Of a DNA stretch of 64,000 bases, positions 18,362-27,817 are shown piece after piece. This DNA comes from Serratia oryzae (GTDB lineage: Bacteria; Pseudomonadota; Gammaproteobacteria; Enterobacterales; Enterobacteriaceae). The position numbers and the translations under genes are program-made. The DNA lies in NCBI RefSeq assembly GCF_001976145.1, contig NZ_MOXD01000015.1, positions 1 to 64,000 on the forward strand, in the 5' to 3' direction. Numbering within the stretch: position 1 is the first letter of the stretch; each line of letters opens with the position of its first letter. The notes below the pieces were generated by a model. That model was not told the DNA's origin and searched no databases. It saw only the letters and a program-made list of their open reading frames with translations.

Positions 18362-21300
18362 GTGTCAGAAACCTCTCTTTTACCCGGCGAACAACAGGTG
18401 ATGGTTGAACTGCCGTTGGTTGCCGCGCAGCCCGGAATTTGGGTTGCCGATCACCTTTCACCGCACGGCAATGCCTATGCGGTGGCGCATTACATTGAAC
18501 TGAACGGCCCGCTAGAGAAAGATAAACTGCTGCAGGCTATCGCGCAGGGGCTAACGGAAGTGGATACCCTGCGGCTGCGTTTTGCCGAGCGCGACGGCGT
18601 GCCGATGCAGTGGTACGACAGCACGCTACCGATCATCCCTGCCGAATGGCTGGACCTGCGTGCGTCTGCCGATGCCGATGCGGCGGCGCATGCGCTGATG
18701 CAGATCGATCTGGCCGCCGAGCTGCGGGTCAGCAGCGGCAAACCGCTGTATCGGCACGTTTTGATGCAGCTATCCGACGAACGCTTCTTTTGGTATCAGC
18801 GTTATCACCATTTGGTGGTGGATGGCTTCAGTTTTACCGCTGTGGCGCGCCGTATTGCCCATATTTATACCTGCCTGTGCCAGCATCAGTTGCCTGAACC
18901 CACGCCTTTTACGCCGTTTAGCGATGTGGTGGCGGAATATCAGCAGTATCAGCAATCATCGGGTTATCAGCGTGACGCTGATTTCTGGCTGAACAAGGCG
19001 CGCCAACTGCCGGTGCCCGCCACCCTTTGCCCGCAACCCTTGGCCGGGCAGGCACCTTCTACCCGTATTCACCGCTTGGCACAAATTTGTGCGGCAGAAG
19101 ATTTTGCCTCCTTGGTGGCTGCGGGCCAGCAACGGCAGCTTAATGCGGCGGATATGGCAATGGCACTGGTCGCGCTCTGGGTGGCGCGCCTGAGCGGCCA
19201 ACCCAGTTTCAGCGCCGGGTTTATCTTTATGCGCCGCATGGGATCGGCTGCGCTGTGCGCCACCGGGCCGGTGATCAACGTGTTGCCGGTAGAGATGCGG
19301 GTGGATCATGATGCCACGCTGGCCGAGCTGGCGGCACACATCAGCCGCGAGCTTAAAGGGATTCGCCGCCATCAGCGCTATGACGCCGAACAGGTACAGC
19401 GGGATTTAGGGCGAGTAGGGGATGCGCAACCGCTGTATGGCACGGTGTTCAACTTCAAAATGTTCGACTACCAGCTCAATTTTAACGGCATGGTGGGTAT
19501 TACCCACGATCTGGCCTCTGGACCGGTACGTGACCTGGAAATTGCGCTGTTTATTGATGAAGCAGGTACGCTGAAGATTGAACTGCTGGCTAACGCTGAA
19601 CGTTATCAGTATGCAGAGCTAAAGCAGCATTTACAGCGTATTCCACTGTTGCTGCGCCAGTTTGCGGCACGGCCTGAATTGCCGATCGGCGCTGCTGATA
19701 TGCTGACTAAAGAAGATCACGCCTTGCTGGCGCGAGTGAACGACACCGCCTATCCGGTTGCACCGCAGACCCTCAGCGCTTTGCTGGCGCAGCAGGCCGA
19801 TAAAACGCCAGATTCCCCGGCGCTGGCCGATGGCCACTACCAGTTCAGTTACCGCGAAACTCGCGCACAGGTTCGTGCTTTGGCTGGGCGGCTGGTGGCG
19901 CAAGGCGTGCAGCCGGGGGATATCGTCGCCGTGGCACTGCCGCGCTCGGTATTTTTGTCACTGGCGCTGATGGCGATTGTTGAAGCCGGGGCCGCTTATC
20001 TCCCTTTGGATACCGGCTACCCGGATGAGCGCCTCGGCATGATGCTGGAGGATGCGGCACCGCGGCTGATTATCACCGAGCCTTCCCAACTGTCGCGTTT
20101 TGCCGGGCGTGGGGAGGTACTGTTGTATGATGCGCCGTTGGCAACCTCGGCGGCATCCCTCGATATCCCAGGCCCGACGCCGCATCATCCGGCCTATATC
20201 ATCTTTACTTCGGGCTCCACCGGGCGGCCTAAAGGCGTGCTGGTGGGGCATCAGGCGATCGTCAACCGGTTGCTATGGATGCAGCATCAGTATCCGCTGG
20301 CGGCGAACGATGTGGTGCTGCAAAAAACGCCGTGCAGCTTTGATGTCTCGGTGTGGGAATTCTTCTGGCCGTTGATGGTAGGAGCGCAGTTGGTGATGGC
20401 TCCGCCGGAAGCGCACCGCGATCCACAGCAGTTATTGGCGCTGATCGCACGCCACAAGGTGACAACGATGCACTTTGTGCCGTCGATGCTGGCGGCTTTT
20501 GTCAGCGCGTTAGACAGCGAACGGGCGATCGCCGATTGTCGGCCGCTGCGCCAGGTGTTCTGCAGCGGTGAGGCGTTGCCTGCCGAGCTGTGCCGCCTGT
20601 GGCAGCGCCGCACGGCGGTGCCGCTGCACAATCTGTATGGCCCGACGGAGGCGGCGGTGGACGTCACCTGGCATCCGGCATGGGGTGAGCCGCTGGCAGC
20701 GGTGAACGGTGCCAATGTGCCGATCGGCCTGCCGGTATGGAATACCGGGTTGCGCATTCTGGATGCGCGCCTGCAGCCCGTGCCGCCGGGCGTGGCGGGC
20801 GATCTCTATCTCACCGGGGTGCAATTAGCGCAGGGCTATCTGGGCAGACCGGATCTCACCGCCAGCCGCTTTGTGGCGGATCCGCAGGGCAACGGCGGGC
20901 GTATGTATCGCACCGGTGATGTGGCCCGCTGGTTGCCCGATGGCAGCGTGGAATATCTGGGGCGCAGCGACGATCAGCTAAAAATCCGCGGCCAGCGCAT
21001 TGAGCTGAGCGAAATCGATCATGCCTTATTGTCACTGCCAGGGGTCAGCCAGGCGGTGACCCATGCGCTGGTGCTGGAAAATAGCGTGGCCGATGCCCTG
21101 GGCGGTGATGCCCGGCAACTGGTGGGTTACCTGGTGGCCCAGCCCGACGTGGCTCTGGATACTGCCAGCCTGCGTGCCGCCTTGGCCGAGCGTTTGCCGC
21201 CCCATATGATGCCGGTCGCTTTGGTAGAAATGGCGGCGTTGCCGCTCAGCGCTAACGGTAAGCTCGATCGCAAAGCGCTGCCGCAGCCGCAAACCGCCGC

Positions 21301-22294
21301 CAGAAAGGCCGGGCGCGTGGCTAAGCCGGGGCTGGAAAGCGCCGTCGCGGCAGTATTTGCCCGCCTGTTGCAGCGGGAACAGGTGTTTGCCGACGATGAT
21401 TTCTTCGCCCTGGGCGGGCATTCGCTGCTGGCGATGCGTTTGGCCGCCGAATTGCGGCGCGATTTGGGGAAAGCGGTCGCGGTGGGGCAGGTGATGGTCG
21501 CTTCAAGCGTGGAGCAACTGGCGGTATTGCTGGCGGAAGATCGCACGCAGGAAGAGGCCGAACGCTGCGGTTTCGACAGCGTATTACCGCTGCGTATTAC
21601 CGATGGCCCGACGCTGTTCTGCCTGCATCCGGCTTCTGGTTTCTCCTGGCAGTTCAGCGTGTTGCCGCGTTATATCGATCAGCATTGGTCGCTGGTGGGG
21701 ATCCAGTCGCCACGGCCGGATGGCCCGCTGGCGCTGGGTGAGGATATGGATCAGGTATGCGATGCGCATCTGGCGACGGTGTTGCAGGTGCAGCCGCACG
21801 GCCCGTATCACTTTATCGGCTATTCGCTAGGGGGCACCTTGGCGCAGGGGATTGCCGCCCGTTTGCTGGCACGTGGTGAACAGGTGGCGTTTCTGGGGCT
21901 GCTGGATACCTATCCGCCGGAAACCCAGAACTGGGACGTGATGCTGGACGACAACGTGCTGAAAGAGGTGCAGCGTGAACGCGAGCAGTTCATGGCGGTG
22001 TCGGAAGGGGCGTTGGGGGCCACTCAGGGGGCGATGTTTGATCATATCGAAGCCAACTATGCCGATTCGGTGCGGTTGCTGTCGCATACCCATACCGCCC
22101 GTTTCCAAGGGCAAGCAACGTTGTTTGTGGCGAAACGCACGCTGCAGGCGGGTATGAACGTGCAGCAGACCTGGGCGGAATATGTTGAAGCGTTGCAGGT
22201 GCATGAGCTGGATTGCGCGCATGTGGATATCGTCTCACCGGCGTCGTTCAAGGTGCTGGGGCCGTTGCTGAATCGGCTGTTGAGAGCGCTATAG
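18362..22294 (+). CDS. entF: Enterobactin synthase component F (NRPS, C-A-T-TE)
   Basis: This cytoplasmic megasynthase activates serine, condenses it with 2,3-dihydroxybenzoate from EntB, and trimerises and releases enterobactin. The 1310-residue protein contains: condensation domain (~1-440) with HHLVVDG (149-155); adenylation domain (~460-960) with TSGSTG (616-621) and YRTGDVARW; carrier domain with GGHSL, phosphopantetheine serine S1021; thioesterase (~1070-1310) with GYSLGG, nucleophile S1155, and a C-terminal CAHVDIVSP region that likely holds the catalytic histidine. GTG at 18362 is preferred because AGGAG sits 8 bases upstream; GTG at 18353 overlaps that site. The phosphopantetheinyl transferase EntD it needs is not in this window. 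Confidence 0.96.
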   Translation: MSETSLLPGEQQVMVELPLVAAQPGIWVADHLSPHGNAYAVAHYIELNGPLEKDKLLQAIAQGLTEVDTLRLRFAERDGVPMQWYDSTLPIIPAEWLDLRASADADAAAHALMQIDLAAELRVSSGKPLYRHVLMQLSDERFFWYQRYHHLVVDGFSFTAVARRIAHIYTCLCQHQLPEPTPFTPFSDVVAEYQQYQQSSGYQRDADFWLNKARQLPVPATLCPQPLAGQAPSTRIHRLAQICAAEDFASLVAAGQQRQLNAADMAMALVALWVARLSGQPSFSAGFIFMRRMGSAALCATGPVINVLPVEMRVDHDATLAELAAHISRELKGIRRHQRYDAEQVQRDLGRVGDAQPLYGTVFNFKMFDYQLNFNGMVGITHDLASGPVRDLEIALFIDEAGTLKIELLANAERYQYAELKQHLQRIPLLLRQFAARPELPIGAADMLTKEDHALLARVNDTAYPVAPQTLSALLAQQADKTPDSPALADGHYQFSYRETRAQVRALAGRLVAQGVQPGDIVAVALPRSVFLSLALMAIVEAGAAYLPLDTGYPDERLGMMLEDAAPRLIITEPSQLSRFAGRGEVLLYDAPLATSAASLDIPGPTPHHPAYIIFTSGSTGRPKGVLVGHQAIVNRLLWMQHQYPLAANDVVLQKTPCSFDVSVWEFFWPLMVGAQLVMAPPEAHRDPQQLLALIARHKVTTMHFVPSMLAAFVSALDSERAIADCRPLRQVFCSGEALPAELCRLWQRRTAVPLHNLYGPTEAAVDVTWHPAWGEPLAAVNGANVPIGLPVWNTGLRILDARLQPVPPGVAGDLYLTGVQLAQGYLGRPDLTASRFVADPQGNGGRMYRTGDVARWLPDGSVEYLGRSDDQLKIRGQRIELSEIDHALLSLPGVSQAVTHALVLENSVADALGGDARQLVGYLVAQPDVALDTASLRAALAERLPPHMMPVALVEMAALPLSANGKLDRKALPQPQTAARKAGRVAKPGLESAVAAVFARLLQREQVFADDDFFALGGHSLLAMRLAAELRRDLGKAVAVGQVMVASSVEQLAVLLAEDRTQEEAERCGFDSVLPLRITDGPTLFCLHPASGFSWQFSVLPRYIDQHWSLVGIQSPRPDGPLALGEDMDQVCDAHLATVLQVQPHGPYHFIGYSLGGTLAQGIAARLLARGEQVAFLGLLDTYPPETQNWDVMLDDNVLKEVQREREQFMAVSEGALGATQGAMFDHIEANYADSVRLLSHTHTARFQGQATLFVAKRTLQAGMNVQQTWAEYVEALQVHELDCAHVDIVSPASFKVLGPLLNRLLRAL

Positions 22295-22330
22295 CCACGG
22301 TTCTTGGCATCAGCAGGCGGAATGATTTGA

Positions 22331-22369
22331 AAAAAGCTGGCGAACAGAAAGGGGGATGTGTTCGCCAGC
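22331..22369 (-). terminator. Terminator between convergent entF and murP
   Basis: A perfect 11-bp stem (22336-22346 with 22359-22369). On the minus strand it is followed by a run of five T residues, so it chiefly ends the murQ-murP transcript; it may also stop entF. Confidence 0.75.
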
Positions 22370-22375
22370 CAGCCG

Positions 22376-23830
22376 TTAGGCTAAATCTACATTCTTGCTG
22401 CCAAAGAACCAGGTAACGATGAAACCGGAGACATAAGAAATGACCACTCCAACGGCATAAACCGCCATACCCGCGTAAATCCCTTGGGCTGAGGTCATTA
22501 GCGGCAATGAGACTAATCCTGAAGGCCCAAATACCGTATTAAGCCCGATCGGTAAACCCAGCCAAGCGACCAGCCCGATAAAGAACCCACCGCAGGCACC
22601 GCCGATACAGGCAGTGATAAATGGTTTAACCCGTGGCAGAGTTACCGCATAAATTAAGGGTTCACCAACGCCTAGCAACCCTGGAATAATCGCCCCTTTG
22701 ACCTGATTGCGAGTCGATGAATTCTTTTTAGCGCGGAAGTAGAGCGCCAATGCGGCCCCCACCTGCCCACCGCCCGCCATGGCAAGGATTGGGAACAGCG
22801 AATTAAAGCCTTGGGTTTCCATCAATGCGAAATAGACCGGAATAAACCCTTGGTGAATACCAAATACGACCGAAATCAGGAATAATCCAGCCAAAATCGC
22901 TGAACCGAACGGATTACCGTTCAAGTGCATAAACAGCCAAGACATCCCTTTAAACAGCTCACCGCCCAGTGGCATGATGATGGTGAAGGTTAGAGCACCG
23001 GTGATCAACAGGGTGAACGTCGAGGTTAAAATCATGTCCAGATTATCAGGGATGATTTTACGGATTTGCCGCTCGATCCACGCGCCAAGAATAGAGGCGA
23101 TCAATACACCAATAATATTTCCGCGCGGATCGATAGGAAGGCCGAAGAAGTTATCGATGCCGGAAAAATAGCCTACCGTGGCCTGCGGGTTATAATTCAA
23201 CACGAATAAGGCAGCAATAATAGCGCCATTGACACCGGTCCCCCCGAAGGCTTTTTGGGCGTTATAGCCAATCAGAATCGGAAGGAAGGTAAACATACCT
23301 TTGCCGAAAATTTTCATATAACCGACAAGATGCTGCAGGGTGGCATTTTTTTCCGTGGCATTGACGAGGAAACTTTGCTCCAGCAGCGTTGCGAAGCCAA
23401 GCAACATCCCGGCAGCAATAAAGCCTGGGATTAACGGAGTGAAAATGGTGGCAAACTTGGCGAGAAACTGATGAATCGCGCTGGTTTGCTTGGCCTTCAT
23501 CTTACTCTTGTTGCTATTGGCTATGTCACCCAGATCGTTAGAGGTTGATGTAGCTGCAGGTGCGACATTATTGGCCGAGCCTAACAGGGTATTCATCATT
23601 TCTGCTGCAGTTTGCGCTTTACCCGGCCCTAAAATAATCTGCAGTTGGTCATCGCTGTTGATCACCCCTAAAACACCTGGGATGGCTTTCAACTGTACTT
23701 GATCAACATGCTGATTATCATTGAGCGTCAGGCGCAGGCGGGTCATACAGTGCCCACAGATTTTGACGTTATCTTTATTGCCAACCAGACTTAAAATATC
23801 TGCGATGGTTTTTTCGGTAATTTTTGCCAT
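22376..23830 (-). CDS. murP: PTS EIIBC component for N-acetylmuramic acid
   Basis: This inner-membrane phosphotransferase permease imports and phosphorylates MurNAc to MurNAc-6-phosphate. The 484-residue protein has an N-terminal EIIB domain with the phosphorylation cysteine C28 in [10 protein letters not shown], a Ser/Thr/Asn linker (~90-120), and an EIIC membrane domain containing [12 protein letters not shown]. No EIIA domain is fused, so it relies on a shared EIIA, as E. coli MurP does with Crr. The start at 23830 follows the murQ stop by 2 bases; a longer frame into murQ is rejected. Glucose-family PTS homologues are the alternative, but the adjacent murQ makes MurNAc likely. Confidence 0.92.
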   Translation of the reverse strand: MAKITEKTIADILSLVGNKDNVKICGHCMTRLRLTLNDNQHVDQVQLKAIPGVLGVINSDDQLQIILGPGKAQTAAEMMNTLLGSANNVAPAATSTSNDLGDIANSNKSKMKAKQTSAIHQFLAKFATIFTPLIPGFIAAGMLLGFATLLEQSFLVNATEKNATLQHLVGYMKIFGKGMFTFLPILIGYNAQKAFGGTGVNGAIIAALFVLNYNPQATVGYFSGIDNFFGLPIDPRGNIIGVLIASILGAWIERQIRKIIPDNLDMILTSTFTLLITGALTFTIIMPLGGELFKGMSWLFMHLNGNPFGSAILAGLFLISVVFGIHQGFIPVYFALMETQGFNSLFPILAMAGGGQVGAALALYFRAKKNSSTRNQVKGAIIPGLLGVGEPLIYAVTLPRVKPFITACIGGACGGFFIGLVAWLGLPIGLNTVFGPSGLVSLPLMTSAQGIYAGMAVYAVGVVISYVSGFIVTWFFGSKNVDLA

Positions 23831-23832
23831 TA

Positions 23833-24741
23833 CTATTTTCCTTGCTCGCTCAGTACTTGGCGAATAAACCCATTGTTTTGTTTGAGAGCAATATGAGCTT
23901 GATCCGCAGTCAGTTGCGCCAAGATCATGACGATTGCGGTCTTGCAATGGCCACCCGATTCCTTTAATGCTTTGGCGGCGGTGTCGTGGTCACAGTGGCT
24001 AGCTTGCATGACAATATTAATCTGACGCTGTACCAGCTTTAAATTGGTGGCTTCGACATCAACCATCAGGTTACCGTAAACTTTTCCTGTACGGATCATC
24101 GAGCCCGTGGTTAGCATATTCAGTACTAACTTTTGCGCGGTTCCTGCCTTCATACGTGATGAACCAGTAATCACTTCTGGCCCGACTATCGGGGTAATGG
24201 CAATATCTGCCACACGAGCCATTTCACTCTCGGCATTGCAGGTCAAGGCAATGGTTTTGGCCTGTAATGACTTGGCGTATTCTAATGCCGCGATGGTATA
24301 AGGAGTGCGCCCGCTGGCTGCAATACCAACTAACACATCATTGGCGTTAAAGCCGATGTTTTTAAGATCTTCTTGCCCCAGAGTTTGACTGTCTTCTGCA
24401 TTTTCAACCGCATGCAGAATTGCTTCATGACCACCCGCAATCAGAGCGACAACCTGCTCCGGCGGAGTACCATATGTAGGCGGGCATTCGCTGGCATCAA
24501 GAATGCCAAGGCGCCCTGACGTGCCTGCGCCACAATAAATCAGGCGGCCGCCTTGCTGAAAGGCAGCAACAATGCAATCAACGGATTGCGCAATCGCAGG
24601 CAAGACAGCCTCAACGGCAAAAGCCACTTTCTTATCTTCATCATTGAGTACTTTTAGCATATCTACGGTAGAGAGCTGGTCAATATTCTCACTGGCGTGA
24701 TTGCGGCTTTCTGTAGTAAGTCCGGATAGATTAATTTTCAT
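23833..24741 (-). CDS. murQ: N-acetylmuramic acid 6-phosphate etherase
   Basis: This cytoplasmic lyase removes lactate from MurNAc-6-phosphate to give GlcNAc-6-phosphate, the next step after MurP. The 302-residue protein has the SIS fold and family motifs [35 protein letters not shown], and [21 protein letters not shown]. The length matches E. coli MurQ (298). The start at MKINLSGL is preceded by AGAGG; the upstream in-frame ATG at 24765 is less likely. The murR repressor gene found beside murQP in E. coli is absent here, so control may be by a distant regulator or CRP. Confidence 0.95.
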   Translation of the reverse strand: MKINLSGLTTESRNHASENIDQLSTVDMLKVLNDEDKKVAFAVEAVLPAIAQSVDCIVAAFQQGGRLIYCGAGTSGRLGILDASECPPTYGTPPEQVVALIAGGHEAILHAVENAEDSQTLGQEDLKNIGFNANDVLVGIAASGRTPYTIAALEYAKSLQAKTIALTCNAESEMARVADIAITPIVGPEVITGSSRMKAGTAQKLVLNMLTTGSMIRTGKVYGNLMVDVEATNLKLVQRQINIVMQASHCDHDTAAKALKESGGHCKTAIVMILAQLTADQAHIALKQNNGFIRQVLSEQGK

Positions 24742-24836
24742 TACAACCTCTTTGGAAAATTCCAAGCCCTAGGTAATTAAAGTACAGGAGAGCTAATGGC
24801 AGTACGCCCGTGACGTGATGTCTAATAATAAAGAAG

Positions 24837-25424
24837 TTAACGGCCGATTGCCCAGCGTAGGAATTCCTTCTTTTGTTCATCACTCATCTGTAAATAAAGC
24901 GTCTGTAGCGTACTGACAACCTGGGGCTTTTCTTCAGCTTTATCTTGTTTTTTCACTTCAGCAACAGGGTGTTGACTGATAGTTGGTAATAATTTGGCGT
25001 AATCTGTTCCAAACCTATTATATTCTGGTGAAACAGATTTAGCATTGAAAGGGATTGGTTTCCCTTGTGAGTCAGTCAGGTAAAACGTTGGTGATTTAGC
25101 CACTGCCTGAGTTTCACTCACGCTGAGTGGCATTTCTGTTTTTAACTTAATATGACTATTAGGGTTTACGGTAAAGGTTAATATGTGAGCGTTAGAAATT
25201 ATACGTCCTTGGTTTTCATTCATGGAGCCAGGATCGTTAGGGGCATCAAAACGCACAATTAACGTCTGTTCACCGTCAGGCAATGTAACCGAATTACTGA
25301 AGGTGCTCATTTTTGCTGATTGAGCAGCCAGAATATTAACGTTGTCACCATAATCAAGCGTGACAGCGGCATGACTATTCGTCACTGTTCCTAACAGTAA
25401 TAAAGAGATAAACGTAATTCTCAT
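24837..25424 (-). CDS. DUF2057 (YccT-like) exported protein
   Basis: The 195-residue protein has a signal peptide (MRITFISLLLLGTVTNSHA) and a beta-rich body with the DUF2057 pattern: VTLDYGDNVNILAAQSAKM near the mature N-terminus, LPDGEQTLIVRFDA, and a C-terminal LRWAIG. A charged segment (~155-170, KKQDKAEEKP) precedes the end. E. coli YccT of this family has been linked to inhibition of curli assembly, but function here is not established. The start at 25424 has GGTGGG upstream and avoids a 25-residue upstream extension. It lies between the porin and murQ on the same strand. Confidence 0.75.
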   Translation of the reverse strand: MRITFISLLLLGTVTNSHAAVTLDYGDNVNILAAQSAKMSTFSNSVTLPDGEQTLIVRFDAPNDPGSMNENQGRIISNAHILTFTVNPNSHIKLKTEMPLSVSETQAVAKSPTFYLTDSQGKPIPFNAKSVSPEYNRFGTDYAKLLPTISQHPVAEVKKQDKAEEKPQVVSTLQTLYLQMSDEQKKEFLRWAIGR

Positions 25425-25564
25425 TATGATCCCACCTTTCGATCTTTTATAATATAAGCAGCATGTGCTACCTTGGTTTATTGAGCAAGCCGTCTTCAAG
25501 TCAGCAACTCGAATAAGTTAGGAAAGTTATTGCACAGGCAACTTGAAGTATGACGAGTATAACG

Positions 25565-26641
25565 TCAGAATTCGTAACGCAGACCGAGGTGATAGAAACT
25601 ATCTTCGGCCGAACTGCCACCAAATGAAACCTGTCGGCCGGTGTCTACGTTTGTTCCATTCTTTCCATTACGCAGAATATAAGCACTGTAAATTGAACTG
25701 CGCGGAGTAAGTTTATATTGCACTTCAAACGTAGTATCACGCAGAGTTAATTCATCACCATCGGTGTTGTCAAGATAACGATAACCGGTACGTAATACCC
25801 AATCATTACTCACGTTATAGACGGCGGTGAATTCCAGGTCTTTATCCTTACTGTCTGCTCTGCCGTTGCTGTAACTGACGGTATCTGAAGAATACAGCAG
25901 GCCTAACATGAGCGGCCCTAGATAATATCGGGTACCAACGCCACCGTAGGTGAAAGTATCTGCCCCATTGGTACGATTACCCAGATTTTGTGCTGCACGG
26001 GTTTTCTGGAAGGCGATAACCGGCACGAGCTTACCTGCTGTTCCCATATCGAATGTATAGCGTGTGGCAGCATTGTAACCGTAGTCCAGATCTGACGTAC
26101 CGTTACCGATAATGTACGCCGTAGAAACGTCAAGGTTACCGATATTATTTTGATACTGAATGGTGCCGTCTTGGCGGAAAACCTGCACTGCGGTTGGATC
26201 AACAAAGCGTGCCTGACGACCTGTAGCGACATCTGAGCTGGCGAAAACGTCACCGATGTCGGTAAACATAATCAGACCGGAAGAGACTCGACCCCCAGTA
26301 ATTTTGCCGTACTGCGCGAAGTCAAAACCGGCCCAGACGTAGCGAGCGGTCAAGCTATCGTTATTACCCTCGACATTATTGGCGTATTCAGCGGCATTTA
26401 CCTGATATTGTGCCAAGCCAATAATGGCAACCTGATCATTGACAACCTGGCGGCCAATAAACCCTAAGCGTCCGTCAAAATCACCCTGTGTGCTACCGGT
26501 TTTCTTGTCTGAGACATTGAATCCAAAGCGGCCATAAAGCTCAACATTGGAACCATTTTCTTCCTTATAGATCACAGCAGCGTGAGCAGTCCCACTAGCA
26601 ATAATGGATGCCAGTACTGTTTTTAATATGATTTTTCTCAT
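25565..26641 (-). CDS. General-diffusion porin (OmpC/OmpF superfamily)
   Basis: The 358-residue outer-membrane protein has a signal peptide cleaved near AHA-AVIY, a porin N-terminus (NGSNVELYGRFGFN), many alternating beta strands and a terminal YHLGLRYEF ending in phenylalanine. It is divergent from OmpC/OmpF and lacks the typical loop-3 PEFGG motif; the corresponding region reads ITGGRVSSGLIMFTDIGD. Substrate is unknown. Its position on the same strand just upstream of DUF2057-murQ-murP suggests passage of muropeptide sugars, which is speculation from synteny. The ribosome-binding site is weak. Confidence 0.85.
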   Translation of the reverse strand: MRKIILKTVLASIIASGTAHAAVIYKEENGSNVELYGRFGFNVSDKKTGSTQGDFDGRLGFIGRQVVNDQVAIIGLAQYQVNAAEYANNVEGNNDSLTARYVWAGFDFAQYGKITGGRVSSGLIMFTDIGDVFASSDVATGRQARFVDPTAVQVFRQDGTIQYQNNIGNLDVSTAYIIGNGTSDLDYGYNAATRYTFDMGTAGKLVPVIAFQKTRAAQNLGNRTNGADTFTYGGVGTRYYLGPLMLGLLYSSDTVSYSNGRADSKDKDLEFTAVYNVSNDWVLRTGYRYLDNTDGDELTLRDTTFEVQYKLTPRSSIYSAYILRNGKNGTNVDTGRQVSFGGSSAEDSFYHLGLRYEF

Positions 26642-27016
26642 GTTTAACCCGTTGGTGTTTTAATAGTAATGTAATGCTATCCTTTAGCGGTGAGAATAAT
26701 GTATTCTTATATTAAAATATAAAAGGAATATTTTATTCTTTTTTGATGAATTGAGATCTGCGTCAAAAAAATTTTAAAGCAGTATGGGGCTATATTAGGA
26801 CTAATCGCTAGTTACACTGAAAGCCAATTACCAGAGACGGTTCAGCTTGTGATTGTGTTGATCTCAGCCGAAGAAACAAGATCCGGTTGGTAATCTGGAG
26901 ATGATGGATTCTTGCGCTCTGGTAGTAACCTAGTACGGAAAAGGGATTACAGATTGGCAAGCCGTAAGCGGGCTGATCTGAAAACCCGAACGGCTTTAAG
27001 CGGTTGAATAGACGAA
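26642..27016. other. Intergenic region between porin and fepC
   Basis: No credible ORF. The part next to the porin (26642-26790) is AT-rich and should hold the porin promoter. The part next to fepC has an imperfect hairpin: 7-bp outer stem 26959-26965 with 26990-26996, and an inner CGGG/CCCG. It could end fepDGC transcription, but no T-run follows. Confidence 0.4.
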
Positions 27017-27817
27017 TTATTTCCCTAACGGCACGACTAAGGGCGTATGCGAAACCGGATCGTCAATGATCATGCACTTCAGCCCATACACTTTTTCGAT
27101 CAACTCGGGGGTGACGATATCTTTCGGTACGCCCTCGGCTACCACTTTACCGTCGCGCATGGCGATCAGATGGCTGGCATAGCGGCAGGCGTGGTTGAGA
27201 TCGTGCAGCACCACGACCAAGGTATAGCCATTCACCCGATTCAACTGGCGCAGCAGTTCCAGCAGCTCAATCTGATGGGTGATGTCCAGCCAGGTGGTGG
27301 GTTCATCCAGCAGCAACAGCGGGGTTTGCTGTGCCAGAACCATGGCGATCCACACCCGCTGGCGCTGCCCGCCGGACAAGGTATCCACCGGCTGATCGGC
27401 CAACTGCGCCACGCCGGTAGAGCGCATCGCCTGCTCAACCGCCTGCTGATCTTCTTCCCGCCAGCGGCTGAATAACCGCTGATGCGGGTAGCGGCCACGG
27501 GCGACCAGATCGAACACCGTAATATCACCGGGGGCGATCGAGCTTTGCGGCAACAACCCAAGCTGGCGGGCGACCTCTTTGGTGGCGTAATCACGGATCT
27601 GCTGGCCGTTGAGCCATACCGAACCGGCTTGTGGCTGCATCAGGCGGCTGAGCGTTTTTAACAGCGTGGATTTACCGCAGGCGTTAGGGCCGATAATCAC
27701 CGTCAGTTCACCGTGCGGAATGGACACTGACAGATCGCGCGCAACGATTTTTTTGTCGTAACTCAGCGTCAGGCTTTCGGCGCGCAGTGGCGCAGCTAAC
27801 AGGTTTTCAGCATTCAT
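27017..27817 (-). CDS. fepC: Ferric enterobactin ABC transporter ATPase
   Basis: Cytoplasmic ATPase that powers ferric enterobactin import through FepD/FepG. The 266-residue protein has Walker A GPNACGKST (43-51), signature LSGGQRQR, Walker B LLLLDEPTTWLD and the switch histidine in VVLHDLNHACRYA. The ATG overlaps the fepG stop (ATGA), so translation is coupled; an upstream in-frame extension into fepG is rejected. The gene order fepD-fepG-fepC matches E. coli. fepE, which follows fepC there, is absent. Confidence 0.95.
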   Translation of the reverse strand: MNAENLLAAPLRAESLTLSYDKKIVARDLSVSIPHGELTVIIGPNACGKSTLLKTLSRLMQPQAGSVWLNGQQIRDYATKEVARQLGLLPQSSIAPGDITVFDLVARGRYPHQRLFSRWREEDQQAVEQAMRSTGVAQLADQPVDTLSGGQRQRVWIAMVLAQQTPLLLLDEPTTWLDITHQIELLELLRQLNRVNGYTLVVVLHDLNHACRYASHLIAMRDGKVVAEGVPKDIVTPELIEKVYGLKCMIIDDPVSHTPLVVPLGK

